Shown: positions 52,901 through 61,803, counted from the stretch's first letter. The stretch is DNA of 64,000 nucleotides from an uncultured Bacteroidota bacterium (GCA_937901965.1 CALGSW010000013.1:1-64000), one strand, 5' to 3'. Numbers and translations: made by a program. Notes: generated by a model from the letters alone, not told the origin.

Positions 52901-52974
52901 ATAATTCCTCCAAACAATACTGCAAACAGTATCGTTGAAATCATCGCTTTTTGATTTAAAAGCCTCTCAAACAT
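49930..52974 (-). CDS. RND-family efflux transporter (inner-membrane pump)
   Basis: 1014 aa, hydrophobic/amphiphilic efflux type. Twelve helices; GMLVDNAIVVADGILVDL is the TM4 proton-relay region with its Asp, and GIVLGLVTTGVFLTFAGIIGALGLIGMMIKNAVVLLDEI the second-half equivalent. The two large periplasmic loops are intact. With the adaptor and TolC protein it forms a complete tripartite pump; the substrates are unknown. Confidence 0.93.
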   Translation of the reverse strand: MFERLLNQKAMISTILFAVLFGGIIAYNNIGKLEDAEIPIKAATVVTIYPGAAAHEVELEVTDVLEKAIQKLENVDNITSVSRPGLSIITVNIQSTVKTPQLPQLWDHLRRKVNDAKGSLPSGAMEPIVNDDFADVYGILYAVTADGYSHEELVKYTEYVERELLGVDGVRRSQIFGEHTQTIDIVFSPEKLAGLSVNPMYIAAAIQNETAIINPGSVDVGKESVRVGVGQKIASIKEIENLLIQVPGGGNFRLGDIATVKRSYLQPENEALYYNDKPGLTLGLSNESGINVVKLGERLDEKLAELQKELPAGIEINQVYYQPDRVDDAVRNFMLNLAVSVGIVIVVLMFAMGLRSGLLISSGLVFTIMGTLIVMLAIGLPLHRVSLAAIILAMGMLVDNAIVVADGILVDLKSGIERNKAFINTAKKTALPLLGATAVAILAFLPLGMSPNAAGEFLSSLFTVLIISLSLSWIFAMIQTPFNAKYFYRKERPKGEHAEAYDNKFYRSFGSVLKWGIRHKFIFTAVSFAVLIFAFWSFRFVKVDFMPKIDYDQFYIEYYLPQGSDIKAVEKDALQIQKEILKMDGVNSVMASVGRPAARYLLIRHMPTGGSNYADFIIETKTTDRVAEIIPEIQKYLNNNYPDAFFRVLEYGAAFYDADIEAQFTGPDPAVLKDLATKAKKIFLDEPTATYVTDSWKNQTKKIVPEYSVERAQPLGLTRSDMGNSILVATNGMPIGAVYEGNRMLPIVLRTDTNLGENLEQLMNVPVWGQYSRASVPLSQIADTLKATWDYELINRLDNQRSIKVQCDAVKGHTAAEVQAKFQAKIEAIELPDGYELKWEGATAKSGEANQALFMFLPLAVGLMAIIIIGLFNNLKQPIIIFLIVPFAFIGIVLGLVTTGVFLTFAGIIGALGLIGMMIKNAVVLLDEINQNIRAGKDRLTATIDSALSRLRPVMMASLTTILGMAPLLGDSMFNSTAVVIMFGLAVGSIITLVVVPVLYTVLYRVDGRNLKKD

Positions 52975-54047
52975 TACAGCAGCCCTCCAATATTAGTTAC
53001 TGAAGATGCCGGCAGAGGTTTTACCTCTTGTCCTTCAACCAAATAATGTACGCCGGCTGTAACAACCTGCTCCCCATTATTAAGTCCAGATCTGATATTC
53101 ACTCTTCCATCTGTTCCATCCAGTAAAATATTTACTTCACGCTTTTCAACTTTACCGGTAGAGGAATTGTAAATCCAAACATAGGTACTTGTTTTTTCAT
53201 GGAAAATAGCTGTGGAAGCAACTGATAACTGATTTTCTCCTGACTGGCAATAGATGGTTACTTCGGCAGTCATTCCGGGAGCAACTTTTAAATCATCTTT
53301 GTTTTCAAAAGAAAATTTAACTTCGTATAAGCCATCTTGCTTTGCTTTTTCGCTTACACTTAGCAGCTGAACCGGAAGTTTATTTATCCCTGCATTTTTA
53401 ACATGTAAATAGCTTTTTTTATCGCTTTTTATTCTGTTTAACTGACTTTCTGCAATAGAAGCAACAACCTCAAGATGAGAATTATCGATAATAGAAACAA
53501 TTGGTGCTCCTGGACCAACGGTTTGATAATTTTCTACAAATTTTTCGTAAATGTAACCTGAAAAAGGTGCTTTTAATTTTGTGTCATTCAATTGGTTTTG
53601 GGCATTTTCATAAGCCGTTTTTGTCATCAGGTATCCCGATTTAATTTTTTCAAAAGTATTCTCCGGAATTTTCTTTTGCTCCACCAACTGTTTGTATCGA
53701 TTGTATTCTCCCTCTGCCTGTTCAAACTGAGCTTTGGAAGTCTCTATTTGCAGTTGATAATCGCGGTTATCTATTTCTGCAATGACTTGCCCGGTTCGAA
53801 CATAATCACCCTGCTTAACATTCAGCTTTTTCAATGGGCCTCCTACACGGAAAGAAAGCGAGGTTAAGCTCTTTTCCTTGATCTTCCCATTAAGAGTCAT
53901 TGTGTTCTGAACTGTGTCGTCCGTAACTGTTTCTACTTTTACTTTTTTAATTGTTTTGGTTTGAGGCACTTCTTTAGTTGAATTTTTACATCCTGATAAT
54001 GTAATAATTGTAAGGCCTAGCAAAAGAATAATGTTTTTGAATTTCAT
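52974..54047 (-). CDS. RND efflux periplasmic adaptor (membrane-fusion lipoprotein)
   Basis: 357 aa from the ATG at 54047. A lipoprotein signal ends in ITLSGC, with mature Cys about residue 20. Lipoyl-type hairpin parts (VKQGDYVRTGQVIAEIDNRDY and LKAPFSGYIYEKFVENYQTV) flank an alpha hairpin. A beta-barrel and a membrane-proximal domain follow. An upstream ATG at 54080 would add 11 charged residues before the signal, so it is rejected. One base overlaps with the pump gene. Confidence 0.92.
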   Translation of the reverse strand: MKFKNIILLLGLTIITLSGCKNSTKEVPQTKTIKKVKVETVTDDTVQNTMTLNGKIKEKSLTSLSFRVGGPLKKLNVKQGDYVRTGQVIAEIDNRDYQLQIETSKAQFEQAEGEYNRYKQLVEQKKIPENTFEKIKSGYLMTKTAYENAQNQLNDTKLKAPFSGYIYEKFVENYQTVGPGAPIVSIIDNSHLEVVASIAESQLNRIKSDKKSYLHVKNAGINKLPVQLLSVSEKAKQDGLYEVKFSFENKDDLKVAPGMTAEVTIYCQSGENQLSVASTAIFHEKTSTYVWIYNSSTGKVEKREVNILLDGTDGRVNIRSGLNNGEQVVTAGVHYLVEGQEVKPLPASSVTNIGGLL

Positions 54048-54250
54048 GTTTCCTTGTATGTTTCTGCTTTTTTTAATCATCCAAAATTAGATAGGATTAA
54101 CTTTTTATATTTTTCAAAGTGTATCAACTGATATAAATTATACATGAAGTGCAGGAATAGACATCTGATATAAACTCGAATCTCTTTATATGCATTAATC
54201 GATAATCCAAATAAAAGATGAAATGGAGTTTGTCGTCTGCATGCCTTAGT

Positions 54251-54484
54251 TTATTTCAGTTTACAATAAACAAATTCAATAGTACTTCCAACGGTATCTA
54301 AATGAATGTAATCTTCTGGTGAAATATTAACATTGAAATACTTTTCAATATAGAAAACCAAACATGCGAATTGAAAGTCATTAAATTCATAATCTTTTTT
54401 AAATGAAGCTTTTCTGCATATTTCGTCATCAAATATTCCCATATACCTGAAAATTCTGGAAAATTTATTTTCTATATATTTCAT
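54251..54484 (-). CDS. Acyl-carrier-protein-like protein lacking the phosphopantetheine serine
   Basis: 77 aa. The helix pattern and the ending ...FNVNISPEDYIHLDTVGSTIEFVYCKL match an acyl carrier protein, with the conserved TVG turn. Where carriers have D-S-L the sequence reads NDFQFACL, so the serine that holds the phosphopantetheine arm is missing. It may be a protein-binding scaffold or a decayed carrier. A GTTC-N10-GAAC operator lies 33 bp upstream of its start. Confidence 0.6.
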   Translation of the reverse strand: MKYIENKFSRIFRYMGIFDDEICRKASFKKDYEFNDFQFACLVFYIEKYFNVNISPEDYIHLDTVGSTIEFVYCKLK

Positions 54485-54516
54485 TTGTTTTTTTTTAAAC
54501 TTTTTAATTCTGATTA

Positions 54517-54534
54517 GTTCTGAATAAAACGAAC
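54517..54534. promoter_or_regulatory. GTTC-N10-GAAC operator (copy 1)
   Basis: GTTCTGAATAAAACGAAC, with TTA before and TTA after. Between the carrier-like gene (start 54484) and the 3' end of the GbsR/MarR gene. One of four sites with the same arms and 10-base spacer. Confidence 0.65.
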
Positions 54535-54550
54535 TTATATTGTAAAAAAA

Positions 54551-55018
54551 TTAGCGTTTGTCTTTATATTCTGTTTTTAGTTTTTCCAGGTTTTCAATAA
54601 AGAAATTTATTCCTTCTAAAACATTTTTTAAGAATTTAGCATTTCTGGAATTGGGATTCTTTTTTAGCTCTATAATTTGCTGCATAATATGTAATTTCTG
54701 CTGCATTCTTTTTTCTATTTCAGCAATTATTTCATTAATGTCACCGGAAACGAAACGGAAATAACGTTTGCGATCTCCGGGATATGTAACATATTCAATT
54801 ACACCACGAAGTTCAAGATTTCTTAAAGCATTACTGGCGGAACTTTTGCTGATTTGCATTTCATCAACAATTTCATCAAAAGTGTATTCTTCCTTGTCCA
54901 TTACCATTAGTAATCCAAGAATTCGGGCAGTAACCGGCTGAAACCCATCCCGCTCATTATTTCGCCCGATTCGTTCAATCAACTCTCTCTGCTTTTTTAT
55001 TCTTTCTGATTCTTCCAT
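54551..55018 (-). CDS. GbsR/MarR-family transcriptional regulator
   Basis: 155 aa. A winged helix (FDEIVDEMQISKSSASNALRNLELRGVIEYVTYPGDRKRYFRF) is followed by a long C-terminal helical dimerisation region. ARILGLLMVMDKEEYTF is the family start. Its own promoter region contains a GTTC-N10-GAAC palindrome (55062-55079), and the same palindrome is found before three other gene starts in this cargo block. Probably a repressor released by an envelope signal. Confidence 0.9.
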   Translation of the reverse strand: MEESERIKKQRELIERIGRNNERDGFQPVTARILGLLMVMDKEEYTFDEIVDEMQISKSSASNALRNLELRGVIEYVTYPGDRKRYFRFVSGDINEIIAEIEKRMQQKLHIMQQIIELKKNPNSRNAKFLKNVLEGINFFIENLEKLKTEYKDKR

Positions 55019-55061
55019 TTTTTAACTAAAATTACGCTGCAAATATAATTAAGTTTTTTTT

Positions 55062-55079
55062 GTTCGCAATTAAATGAAC
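55062..55079. promoter_or_regulatory. GTTC-N10-GAAC operator (copy 2)
   Basis: GTTCGCAATTAAATGAAC, followed by TAAAA. It lies between the divergent regulator gene (start 55018) and glycosyltransferase gene (start 55146), so it can control both. Confidence 0.7.
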
Positions 55080-55145
55080 TAAAATTTTAAATGTAGAGAA
55101 GGAATTTATACTTTCACATCACAATTGACATAATAATTATTTTCC

Positions 55146-56849
55146 ATGAAACAATTTTCGAAACAACAGATTTTTTGGATTGGATTGCTTGTTTATTTTG
55201 TAATAAATATTCTGCAGGCGGCGTTCCTCGAATTACATTTCGACGAGGCTTATTATTGGCTTTATTCCCGCAATCTTGATTGGGGCTATTTTGATCATCC
55301 CCCAATGGTAGCCGCGCTTATTTTTGCCGGGACAAAACTGTTTGGCGGTTATTTAGGGGTCCGCTTCTTTTTTGTGTTGTTGTCATCGGTTTCCTTTATT
55401 CTTCTGTGGAACATGGTTAAACCCTATCGTAATTTACCATTGATTTACTGGTTGATGGTTTTTTCTATCAGTTTGTGGATACCTTACACGTTTTACGCCG
55501 TGCCGGATGGGCCTCTTTTCTTTTTTACGATTCTGTTTTTATGGCTTTACCAAAAATATCTTCAAAAAAGAAGCTGGGGAATTGTTTTGGCCCTTGCGGT
55601 GGCAACAGCAGGATTGATATATTCCAAATACCATGGGTTCCTGTTATTGTTTTTTGTTTTTTTGTCAAACTGGAAACTGATAAAAGAGCGAAAAGCCTGG
55701 GTATTGGTGTTTCTGACATTGATTTTGCTGGTTCCGCATTTTCTCTGGCAGTTCGAAAACCAGTTTCCAACTTTCCGGTACCACCTCGTTGACAGCCATC
55801 AAACAGGTTATAAAATTGATGTTACCATAAATTATGTATTGGGGGTAGTTTTACTTACTGGTCCTTTTTTAGGTTGGCTGTTTTTATATTCGGCATCCAA
55901 ATACCGACCCTCTGATTATTGGGAGAGGGCTTTAAAATTTGTTTTTGTCGGTATTTTCCTGTTTTTTTTCATTGTAACATTTGTTGGTGATATCGAACTC
56001 CATTGGCCTTTAATTGCCTATATCCCGATGTTCATCCTCGCGTATGCATTTATTGTGCAAAATGAGCGGTGGCAAAAACTGGTAAAAAAAATAGGCATAA
56101 TTGGTTTTTTTGTCTTTTTGTTCGTCAGGATCTATTTGATTGTGGGGGCTTCTTCCAGTCCGATAAAAGCTATTCGCAATATGACTGGATGGAAACCGGA
56201 AATAATTATGCTTAAAAATGAAGCTGGCGACAGGCCCGTGGTTTTTTCTGAGAGTTATCAAAAAGCGTCCCTTTATGCATTTTATGCCAATCGTCCTGGT
56301 ACTACGTATTGTTTGTTGTCGGGCTTTTACAAATATTCTCAATTCGATTTTTATACCACAGAAAATGACATTCAAGGGAAAGATATACTTTTTGTATCCA
56401 TGGATAGTACACTTATGAAAGATAATGTGCGTCACCTTAAGGGAAATTTGAAGAATTGGTATGTGCGCGATATTCCTGATTTTAATTCGTATAGCAAACT
56501 AGAGATAGATGCTGATACCAGCTCATTCTTACTTGAAAATAAAGTATTAAAAGTTCCACAAATAACTTTGCATAATCCGTATTCCAGAGTTGTTGAGCTG
56601 GAAAAAAACAGCCAGCTTCAGGTACATTGGCAACTTTTTATTCGCGGAAAGAAAAAATGGGAATTGGTAAGCCAAGCTGACCTGAACAACCTGAAAATTG
56701 AACCCGGAGAAACCATTTCTGTAAAAAATATTCGGTTCATTTTGCCTGATTCTTTGAACGATGGAACTCATCATATTTATTTAGGCATACAAAACGGGCC
56801 ATTTTTACCGGTCCATTCCATTATTCAATTTGATTTACATGTAAATTAA
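55146..56849 (+). CDS. GT-C family glycosyltransferase (GT39/PMT_2-like)
   Basis: 567 aa. Ten or more membrane helices and the first-loop motif LELHFDEAYYWLYSRNLDWGYFDHPPM, where D-E are the catalytic acids of lipid-linked sugar transferases. The last ~170 residues (from about RPVVFSESYQKASLYAFYA) are a periplasmic soluble domain, partly beta-sandwich. It would transfer a sugar from a polyprenyl carrier to an envelope acceptor. Promoter region shared with the regulator. Confidence 0.88.
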   Translation: MKQFSKQQIFWIGLLVYFVINILQAAFLELHFDEAYYWLYSRNLDWGYFDHPPMVAALIFAGTKLFGGYLGVRFFFVLLSSVSFILLWNMVKPYRNLPLIYWLMVFSISLWIPYTFYAVPDGPLFFFTILFLWLYQKYLQKRSWGIVLALAVATAGLIYSKYHGFLLLFFVFLSNWKLIKERKAWVLVFLTLILLVPHFLWQFENQFPTFRYHLVDSHQTGYKIDVTINYVLGVVLLTGPFLGWLFLYSASKYRPSDYWERALKFVFVGIFLFFFIVTFVGDIELHWPLIAYIPMFILAYAFIVQNERWQKLVKKIGIIGFFVFLFVRIYLIVGASSSPIKAIRNMTGWKPEIIMLKNEAGDRPVVFSESYQKASLYAFYANRPGTTYCLLSGFYKYSQFDFYTTENDIQGKDILFVSMDSTLMKDNVRHLKGNLKNWYVRDIPDFNSYSKLEIDADTSSFLLENKVLKVPQITLHNPYSRVVELEKNSQLQVHWQLFIRGKKKWELVSQADLNNLKIEPGETISVKNIRFILPDSLNDGTHHIYLGIQNGPFLPVHSIIQFDLHVN

Positions 56850-58496
56850 CTATTCACCGGCAGGTTCAATAATTTTTATAAGGTGCATGTTTTTTAGTCG
56901 TTGTGCCCTTGTGGCTGGATTTATAAATCCGGGAGTTAGCTTTGACAGGCTACGATGTTTAAACGATTGAATCAGTTTTATCTTAGCTGTTGATTGTTCT
57001 ATCTCTTTTAATCCTTCATCGTCTGTAAAGATCCAGTCGTTTTTTCTTTTCAGGCATATCTCCAAATCTTCAGAATCATAAAGAAAATGCCCCGGATTTT
57101 TTGCGTAAAAAAACAATTCGCGATGTTCTGAATTGTACGTATTTAACATTTCTCCTGTATTGGCCTTTTCGTTAAAAACATTACAGGCCGGAATGACCGA
57201 CTGGTAGGTAAATATCTGTGGAAAAAGATGGACATTTATCGCAAAATTTAAAGCCACAATTGATATTACACTTTGCAGTAGAATCCGGCTGAGCATGTTG
57301 TTTAATTTACCTGTAAGGAAGAACAAAAACAACAGCACTGTAATCCCCAGCCAGAAAAATATGTTTTTTGAAGGGAAGAAATAAATGCAAAGTGAGAAAA
57401 GGATGATCCATAAAATGATACAAACGAAGCGCTGGATGCCGATGATGATTTTTTGCATTTTCAGCGAGGTTTTTTCTTCAAAAAAATATAACAGCCATTT
57501 TGCAGATAAAAGCGACATAAATGGAGACAGTACCATAAAATAATGAGGCGCTTTGGCACTTGCGATGGAAATAATTATCCAGTAAAAAAATATTCCTCCA
57601 AGACTGAAAAGTTCCGGGAGCTTTGTTTTGAATAAGTTTTTAAATTCCATAAAAAGGCCGATAAAGAAAAGAATTGCCCAGGGAAGAAAAATATATAACG
57701 TCGTATGAAAATAGAATAGATAATCGGTGCTTCCCCCTTTTATTTTTCCCGAAATGCGGCCGGCGTTATTATCCCAGAAAAAAAATTTCAGGCCTTCCCA
57801 CCCGAACTGTTTAAAAATCCCGGTGAGCCCAGCAGCAAGAACCAATAAGCTGATAAAAGCACCTAATACGACTTTGTAATTAAAAATCAGCTTGATTTGC
57901 TTTTTATATATCAGGTGTGAAAGCGCAGCGATGACCGGGACAAAAACACCAATGGGGCCTTTTGAAATGAGCCCGAGGCCAATTCCCAGCCCAGCTAAAA
58001 GCATATTCACCAGCTTTTTCGATTTAATATACTCAGCAAGTTGCCATACCGAAAAAATTACATTGGCCGTTAAAAGACAATCGGTATGAATATCGTTGTG
58101 GAATAAAAAGTAAAACTCAGATGTAGCTAGCATTACAGCCGCTATTTTCGCTATTCTTTTACTGTAAAAGAGTTTTGCAAACCGATAGGTTGAATAAACT
58201 GCAATACTTGAATAAAGTAATACCGGCAGTTTAAAAGCAAATGTGGTTGGACCAAAAATAAAATAAAACGGAGTTGTAATCCAAAAAATCAGAGGCGGTT
58301 TTTGAAGATAGGGTTCAAAATGAATTTTCAGGGTTATCCAATCTCCTGTTTCATAAATTATACGACTAATAGCAGCATATTTCCCTGCATCACTGGTAAC
58401 TGGTACAATTAATCCCAAGAAGTAGGTCAAAATCAGAAAAAATCCAATGGAATAATTAATCAGGTTATTATAGTTAATTCTTAATTTGTTGTTCAT
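56850..58496 (-). CDS. ArnT-like GT-C family glycosyltransferase
   Basis: 548 aa. VPVTSDAGKYAAISRIIYETGDWITLKIHFEPYLQKPPLIFWITTPFY is the ArnT/PMT_2 opening, with KPPL after it, and LLAGLGIGLGLISKGPIG a later hallmark. About twelve helices and a soluble periplasmic C-terminus with NTYNSEHRELFFYAKN. ArnT enzymes add aminoarabinose to lipid A; this homologue's sugar is unknown. Converges with the previous gene with no gap. Two GTTC-N10-GAAC sites precede it. Confidence 0.87.
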   Translation of the reverse strand: MNNKLRINYNNLINYSIGFFLILTYFLGLIVPVTSDAGKYAAISRIIYETGDWITLKIHFEPYLQKPPLIFWITTPFYFIFGPTTFAFKLPVLLYSSIAVYSTYRFAKLFYSKRIAKIAAVMLATSEFYFLFHNDIHTDCLLTANVIFSVWQLAEYIKSKKLVNMLLAGLGIGLGLISKGPIGVFVPVIAALSHLIYKKQIKLIFNYKVVLGAFISLLVLAAGLTGIFKQFGWEGLKFFFWDNNAGRISGKIKGGSTDYLFYFHTTLYIFLPWAILFFIGLFMEFKNLFKTKLPELFSLGGIFFYWIIISIASAKAPHYFMVLSPFMSLLSAKWLLYFFEEKTSLKMQKIIIGIQRFVCIILWIILFSLCIYFFPSKNIFFWLGITVLLFLFFLTGKLNNMLSRILLQSVISIVALNFAINVHLFPQIFTYQSVIPACNVFNEKANTGEMLNTYNSEHRELFFYAKNPGHFLYDSEDLEICLKRKNDWIFTDDEGLKEIEQSTAKIKLIQSFKHRSLSKLTPGFINPATRAQRLKNMHLIKIIEPAGE

Positions 58497-58558
58497 TTTT
58501 TATTTATAGAATTACTCGTTGTTAGATTCGTTTTGTAAATAGTGCTTTTTTATATTTA

Positions 58559-58576
58559 GTTCTGAATTAAAAGAAC
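58559..58576. promoter_or_regulatory. GTTC-N10-GAAC operator (copy 3)
   Basis: GTTCTGAATTAAAAGAAC, 63 bp upstream of the ArnT-like gene start. Extended arms TTTAGTTCT/AGAACTAAA make it the most symmetrical of the four. Confidence 0.7.
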
Positions 58577-58606
58577 TAAAATGATAAAAGTAATAAAGTT
58601 CTATTT

Positions 58607-58624
58607 GTTCGCAATAAAAAGAAC
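58607..58624. promoter_or_regulatory. GTTC-N10-GAAC operator (copy 4)
   Basis: GTTCGCAATAAAAAGAAC, 48 bp from copy 3. Two sites before one gene suggest cooperative binding. Confidence 0.7.
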
Positions 58625-58793
58625 TAAAATTTCCAATATTGTATTAAAAAATTAATTTAAACTAACTTTATTCTCCTCCCTGATTGTTTTTTAATATAAC
58701 TTCAACATAAGTCACTCAATAAAAATCATTCTTTTGAAGAACATGAATAAATAGCGTTATCTGAATTTTAATTATATTAAAAGAAATAATTCA

Positions 58794-60146
58794 ATAACCG
58801 AATGGAAGGCGATTGGAGTTTAAGATGATAATGCCGACAAATGCGGAGATGGCCAAAACTATCATTAGTTTTGCCAATGATACCGGAGATGAATATTACC
58901 TAGGCATTCAGGATAATCCTTGAAAAGGTATAGGAATTGATGGAGACTAATTAATAATCCTTGAAGAAAAAATAAGTAATATTATTTATGACTGGTGTTT
59001 TCCTATTGTATTGACAAAAATTCTATTTCTGAACTATGAACCACTTAAAACAAAGAGATTGACCCCGGGACTTTTATCCGCGTTGGCTATTCAAACGGGT
59101 AGGCAAGCTCTGAAATAATTCAGGAACTCGAACGACAAGAACAAAATATTTCTTTCGGTAGTGAATTGGCTTTCCAAAAATCGTTGAACGATATTAATTT
59201 TGATCCTTTTAAAGCATTGTTAACTGATAAAACTGGGGAGGAACTCACAAAATAGGTTTTGCAAAAATTAGTATAGTATAAATCGGAGTAGGGACGGGAA
59301 TTGTCAACAATGCCCTGATACTGCTATCTGATGGCGAATTAAGAAAACAGCGATTCTCGTATGTTAAAATTGAATGCGCACGGTTTAAAGGAATCGATCC
59401 TGGAAACTTCATTGATCAAAAAAACTATAGATTCGAATGTTGGATTGCAATCGGAAGAGGCTTACCAGTTCATCTTACGTCATATTTCACAAGGAATGAC
59501 TGATTATCAGGGTATTTGCAGAAATGACTGGTGAGAATACCCGATAATTACAATTCGTGAAGTAATTTGGAACGCTGTGATTCACCGTGATTATTCACTC
59601 TCTGGTAAGGTCATAAAAATTGCCATTTTTGATGATAAAGTTGAAATTACCTGTCCAGGCAAACTTACGCTAACAATGGATTTCAACGAAATGGATTCTG
59701 GTCAGTCCGACATACAAAATAAAATTCTGGCACCGGTTTTTAAACGCTTGGGAATTATTGAACAATGGGGTAATGGACTTAGGCTAATTGCCAGGGAAAT
59801 GCAGTCCTATCCTGAGATAGAGTTATCGTGGAAAGAGCCGGGAATTGCTTTCTGTGTTACATTTACCAATAAAAACTATTTGCAGCAGCAAGAGTTACAG
59901 CAAGAATCTTTATTCACAAAAGTGTTGAAAATACTAAAAGATGGGACACAATCGAGAAAGGATATATCTTTAGAATTAGGGCAAAAATCTATACCCGGTT
60001 AATTTAATGAGATATTAAAAAAGCTCCAGGAAGGCGGATTAATTGGCCGGACAATAAAAGACAAACCTCAAAGTTCAAAACAAAAATTTCAGATAACCGA
60101 GAAAGGCAACTTGTTTTTAAAGCTACTGGATAGAAACCGGGAATAA
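58794..60146 (+). pseudogene. AlbA_2-domain ATP-binding regulator, decayed
   Basis: Pieces in sequence order: MPTNAEMAKTIISFANDTGD-EYYLGIQDNP then a stop; GSELAFQKSLNDINFDPFKALL then a stop; VIHRDYSLSGKVIKIAIFDD, PVFKRLGIIEQWGNGLRLI (59577-60002) and a stop; then a winged-helix tail EILKKLQEGGLIGRTI to the final stop at 60144-60146. This is the layout of COG2865-type proteins (AlbA_2 plus HATPase_c_4). At least four in-frame stops and a frameshift show it is dead. Confidence 0.8.
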
Positions 60147-60448
60147 AAGCTCATTCAATCCCTTTCACAAAATACCAACATTTTCAAAAAAACAAGCCCT
60201 CCGGGTTTTCAAAAGCTTCCGGCATAAACCGCTCGTTCAGAAATTGCAAGAGTTGATTTCTGCCAACGCACAAGGCAGTTTTAAAAAAAAAAATATGATT
60301 TCCGTAACCTGCAATCAAACCTTTTTTGAAACCATTTATCAACACATGCAATTTCTCCACTCTCTATTTATTCCTTTTCCTTTTGAAAATTTTCCAAAAA
60401 TGTAGCCGGAGGTGTTTACGGGTTTGAACGGAAAGACTTTAGAAATCA
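60147..60448. other. Non-genic stretch
   Basis: No gene, repeat or clear promoter. A run of eleven A at about 60279-60290 and T-rich stretches only. Lies between the decayed regulator and the 3' end of the integrase. Confidence 0.5.
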
Positions 60449-61657
60449 TTATAATAATACTTCCATTGCTTCATCAACCAGTGAGTTATCAAGTTCTTTT
60501 AAATATGCCTGGGTTATGGCAATATTTTGGTGTCCCATCGATTCACTAATAATATCTGTGGCGACTCCTTTTTGTTTTAGACAGTTAGCATAGCTGTGCC
60601 GGGCAACATAACTTGAAACAGATTTATTAATTTCACATAAAGCAGCAATTTCTTTTAAATCTTTATTGAACTGTTTCAACGTTTTTTTCTTCCGGTTTTC
60701 AACTTGAGAGGGTGTTAGTTCATCTTTCAACAAAATGGGGAAAACATAATCAGTCCCATTTTTTCTGGTTTTATAATAGTCCAGAATTTTCTGGACAGGG
60801 GGTAATATTTTTATTCGAAAATTGGTTTTTGTTTTAGAGCGGGTATAATAAATCTGGTCATCTATAACATCTTTCCAGCGAAGTTTCATCATATCGGCAA
60901 AGTTCATTCCCCGGGTGTAGAAGCTGAAAACAAAGTAATTTCTGGCATTAATTAGTTTCGGATAAGTGCTTAAATCTTTTTTTATGATTTTTTGAACATC
61001 TTCAAGTGTAAGTGCTTTTTTTATTCCTTTCCCCTTTAGTTTTGAGATTTTGTATTTTTTGAAAGGATAAATCTCTGTTTTGATTATTTCCCGCTTTATT
61101 GCAGAATTAAAAAGGGCTCTCAATGTTCTCATCCGAACGCTAACTCCTCCGTCAGTTCCTCCATTAGCGCGAAGACTTACTTCATATTTTTCGAGAAAAG
61201 CAGGTGTTATCTGCTCAAAAGTTATAGACTTGTTATGACTGAAGTTTTTAACTGATTTTAACGTATCAGAATTAACCCTGGCATTTCCTGTTTTCCCAGC
61301 TTTTATCATGTCGGAAATAATTTCCTCCCAAAAAGCAAAAATGTTTTTGTAAACAGGGTTACTTTGAATCCGCATTACACTCTCTATATCCGTCAGGGTA
61401 TAAAAGCCTTTTTTCTGTTCAAGTTCGGTTACGACATCAGTAGCCCTGTCTATGAATTTTAACAGTATTCTGTTCCTTTTCAGATAATCTGGGGCATTTT
61501 TGTTGAATTTTCCCTGTTTTTTGTTCCATTCTTTTTCCAAACAAGTATAAGGAGTACGGAAAAATACAGACTTTCTTTCTTTAGTAATCCGCAAATAAAT
61601 TGGATATTTGCCAGTAGATAATTTTTTCTTTTTCAGAACGGTCTTAAAACTAATCAT
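60449..61657 (-). CDS. int: Tyrosine recombinase/integrase of the element
   Basis: 402 aa with the three domains of Bacteroidota integrases: Arm-DNA-binding (ISFKTVLKKKKLSTGKYPIYLRIT), SAM-like core-binding (~100-190) and a catalytic domain. Residues visible: Arg249 in FSFYTRGMNFADM, Arg353/His354 in VARHSYAN, His376 in MGHQNIA and the nucleophile Tyr385 in ITQAYL. It points into the element from the right att site and would cut in the tRNA-Pro anticodon region to integrate or excise it. Confidence 0.94.
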   Translation of the reverse strand: MISFKTVLKKKKLSTGKYPIYLRITKERKSVFFRTPYTCLEKEWNKKQGKFNKNAPDYLKRNRILLKFIDRATDVVTELEQKKGFYTLTDIESVMRIQSNPVYKNIFAFWEEIISDMIKAGKTGNARVNSDTLKSVKNFSHNKSITFEQITPAFLEKYEVSLRANGGTDGGVSVRMRTLRALFNSAIKREIIKTEIYPFKKYKISKLKGKGIKKALTLEDVQKIIKKDLSTYPKLINARNYFVFSFYTRGMNFADMMKLRWKDVIDDQIYYTRSKTKTNFRIKILPPVQKILDYYKTRKNGTDYVFPILLKDELTPSQVENRKKKTLKQFNKDLKEIAALCEINKSVSSYVARHSYANCLKQKGVATDIISESMGHQNIAITQAYLKELDNSLVDEAMEVLL

Positions 61658-61670
61658 TTATATTATTTTT

Positions 61671-61693
61671 GGGTACAACATAGGTACAACAAA
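61671..61693 (+). repeat. Arm-type direct repeat, right end
   Basis: Identical over 23 bp to 29816-29838 and in the same orientation; it lies 13 bp upstream of the integrase start, so integrase binding here could also control its own expression. Confidence 0.7.
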
Positions 61694-61803
61694 TTGATAT
61701 TTAAAGGTAAATAAATCCAACTTCATAACAAAGTTATATTTTGTAATATATTTATAATGAATATAAAAGAAATTATATGAGATTAGATGATAAAGAAATT
61801 ATG

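Noticed and set aside
54047..54250. GTTC-N10-GAAC site before the RND efflux operon
   Set aside because: None is present in this interval, so the pump is not placed in that regulon.
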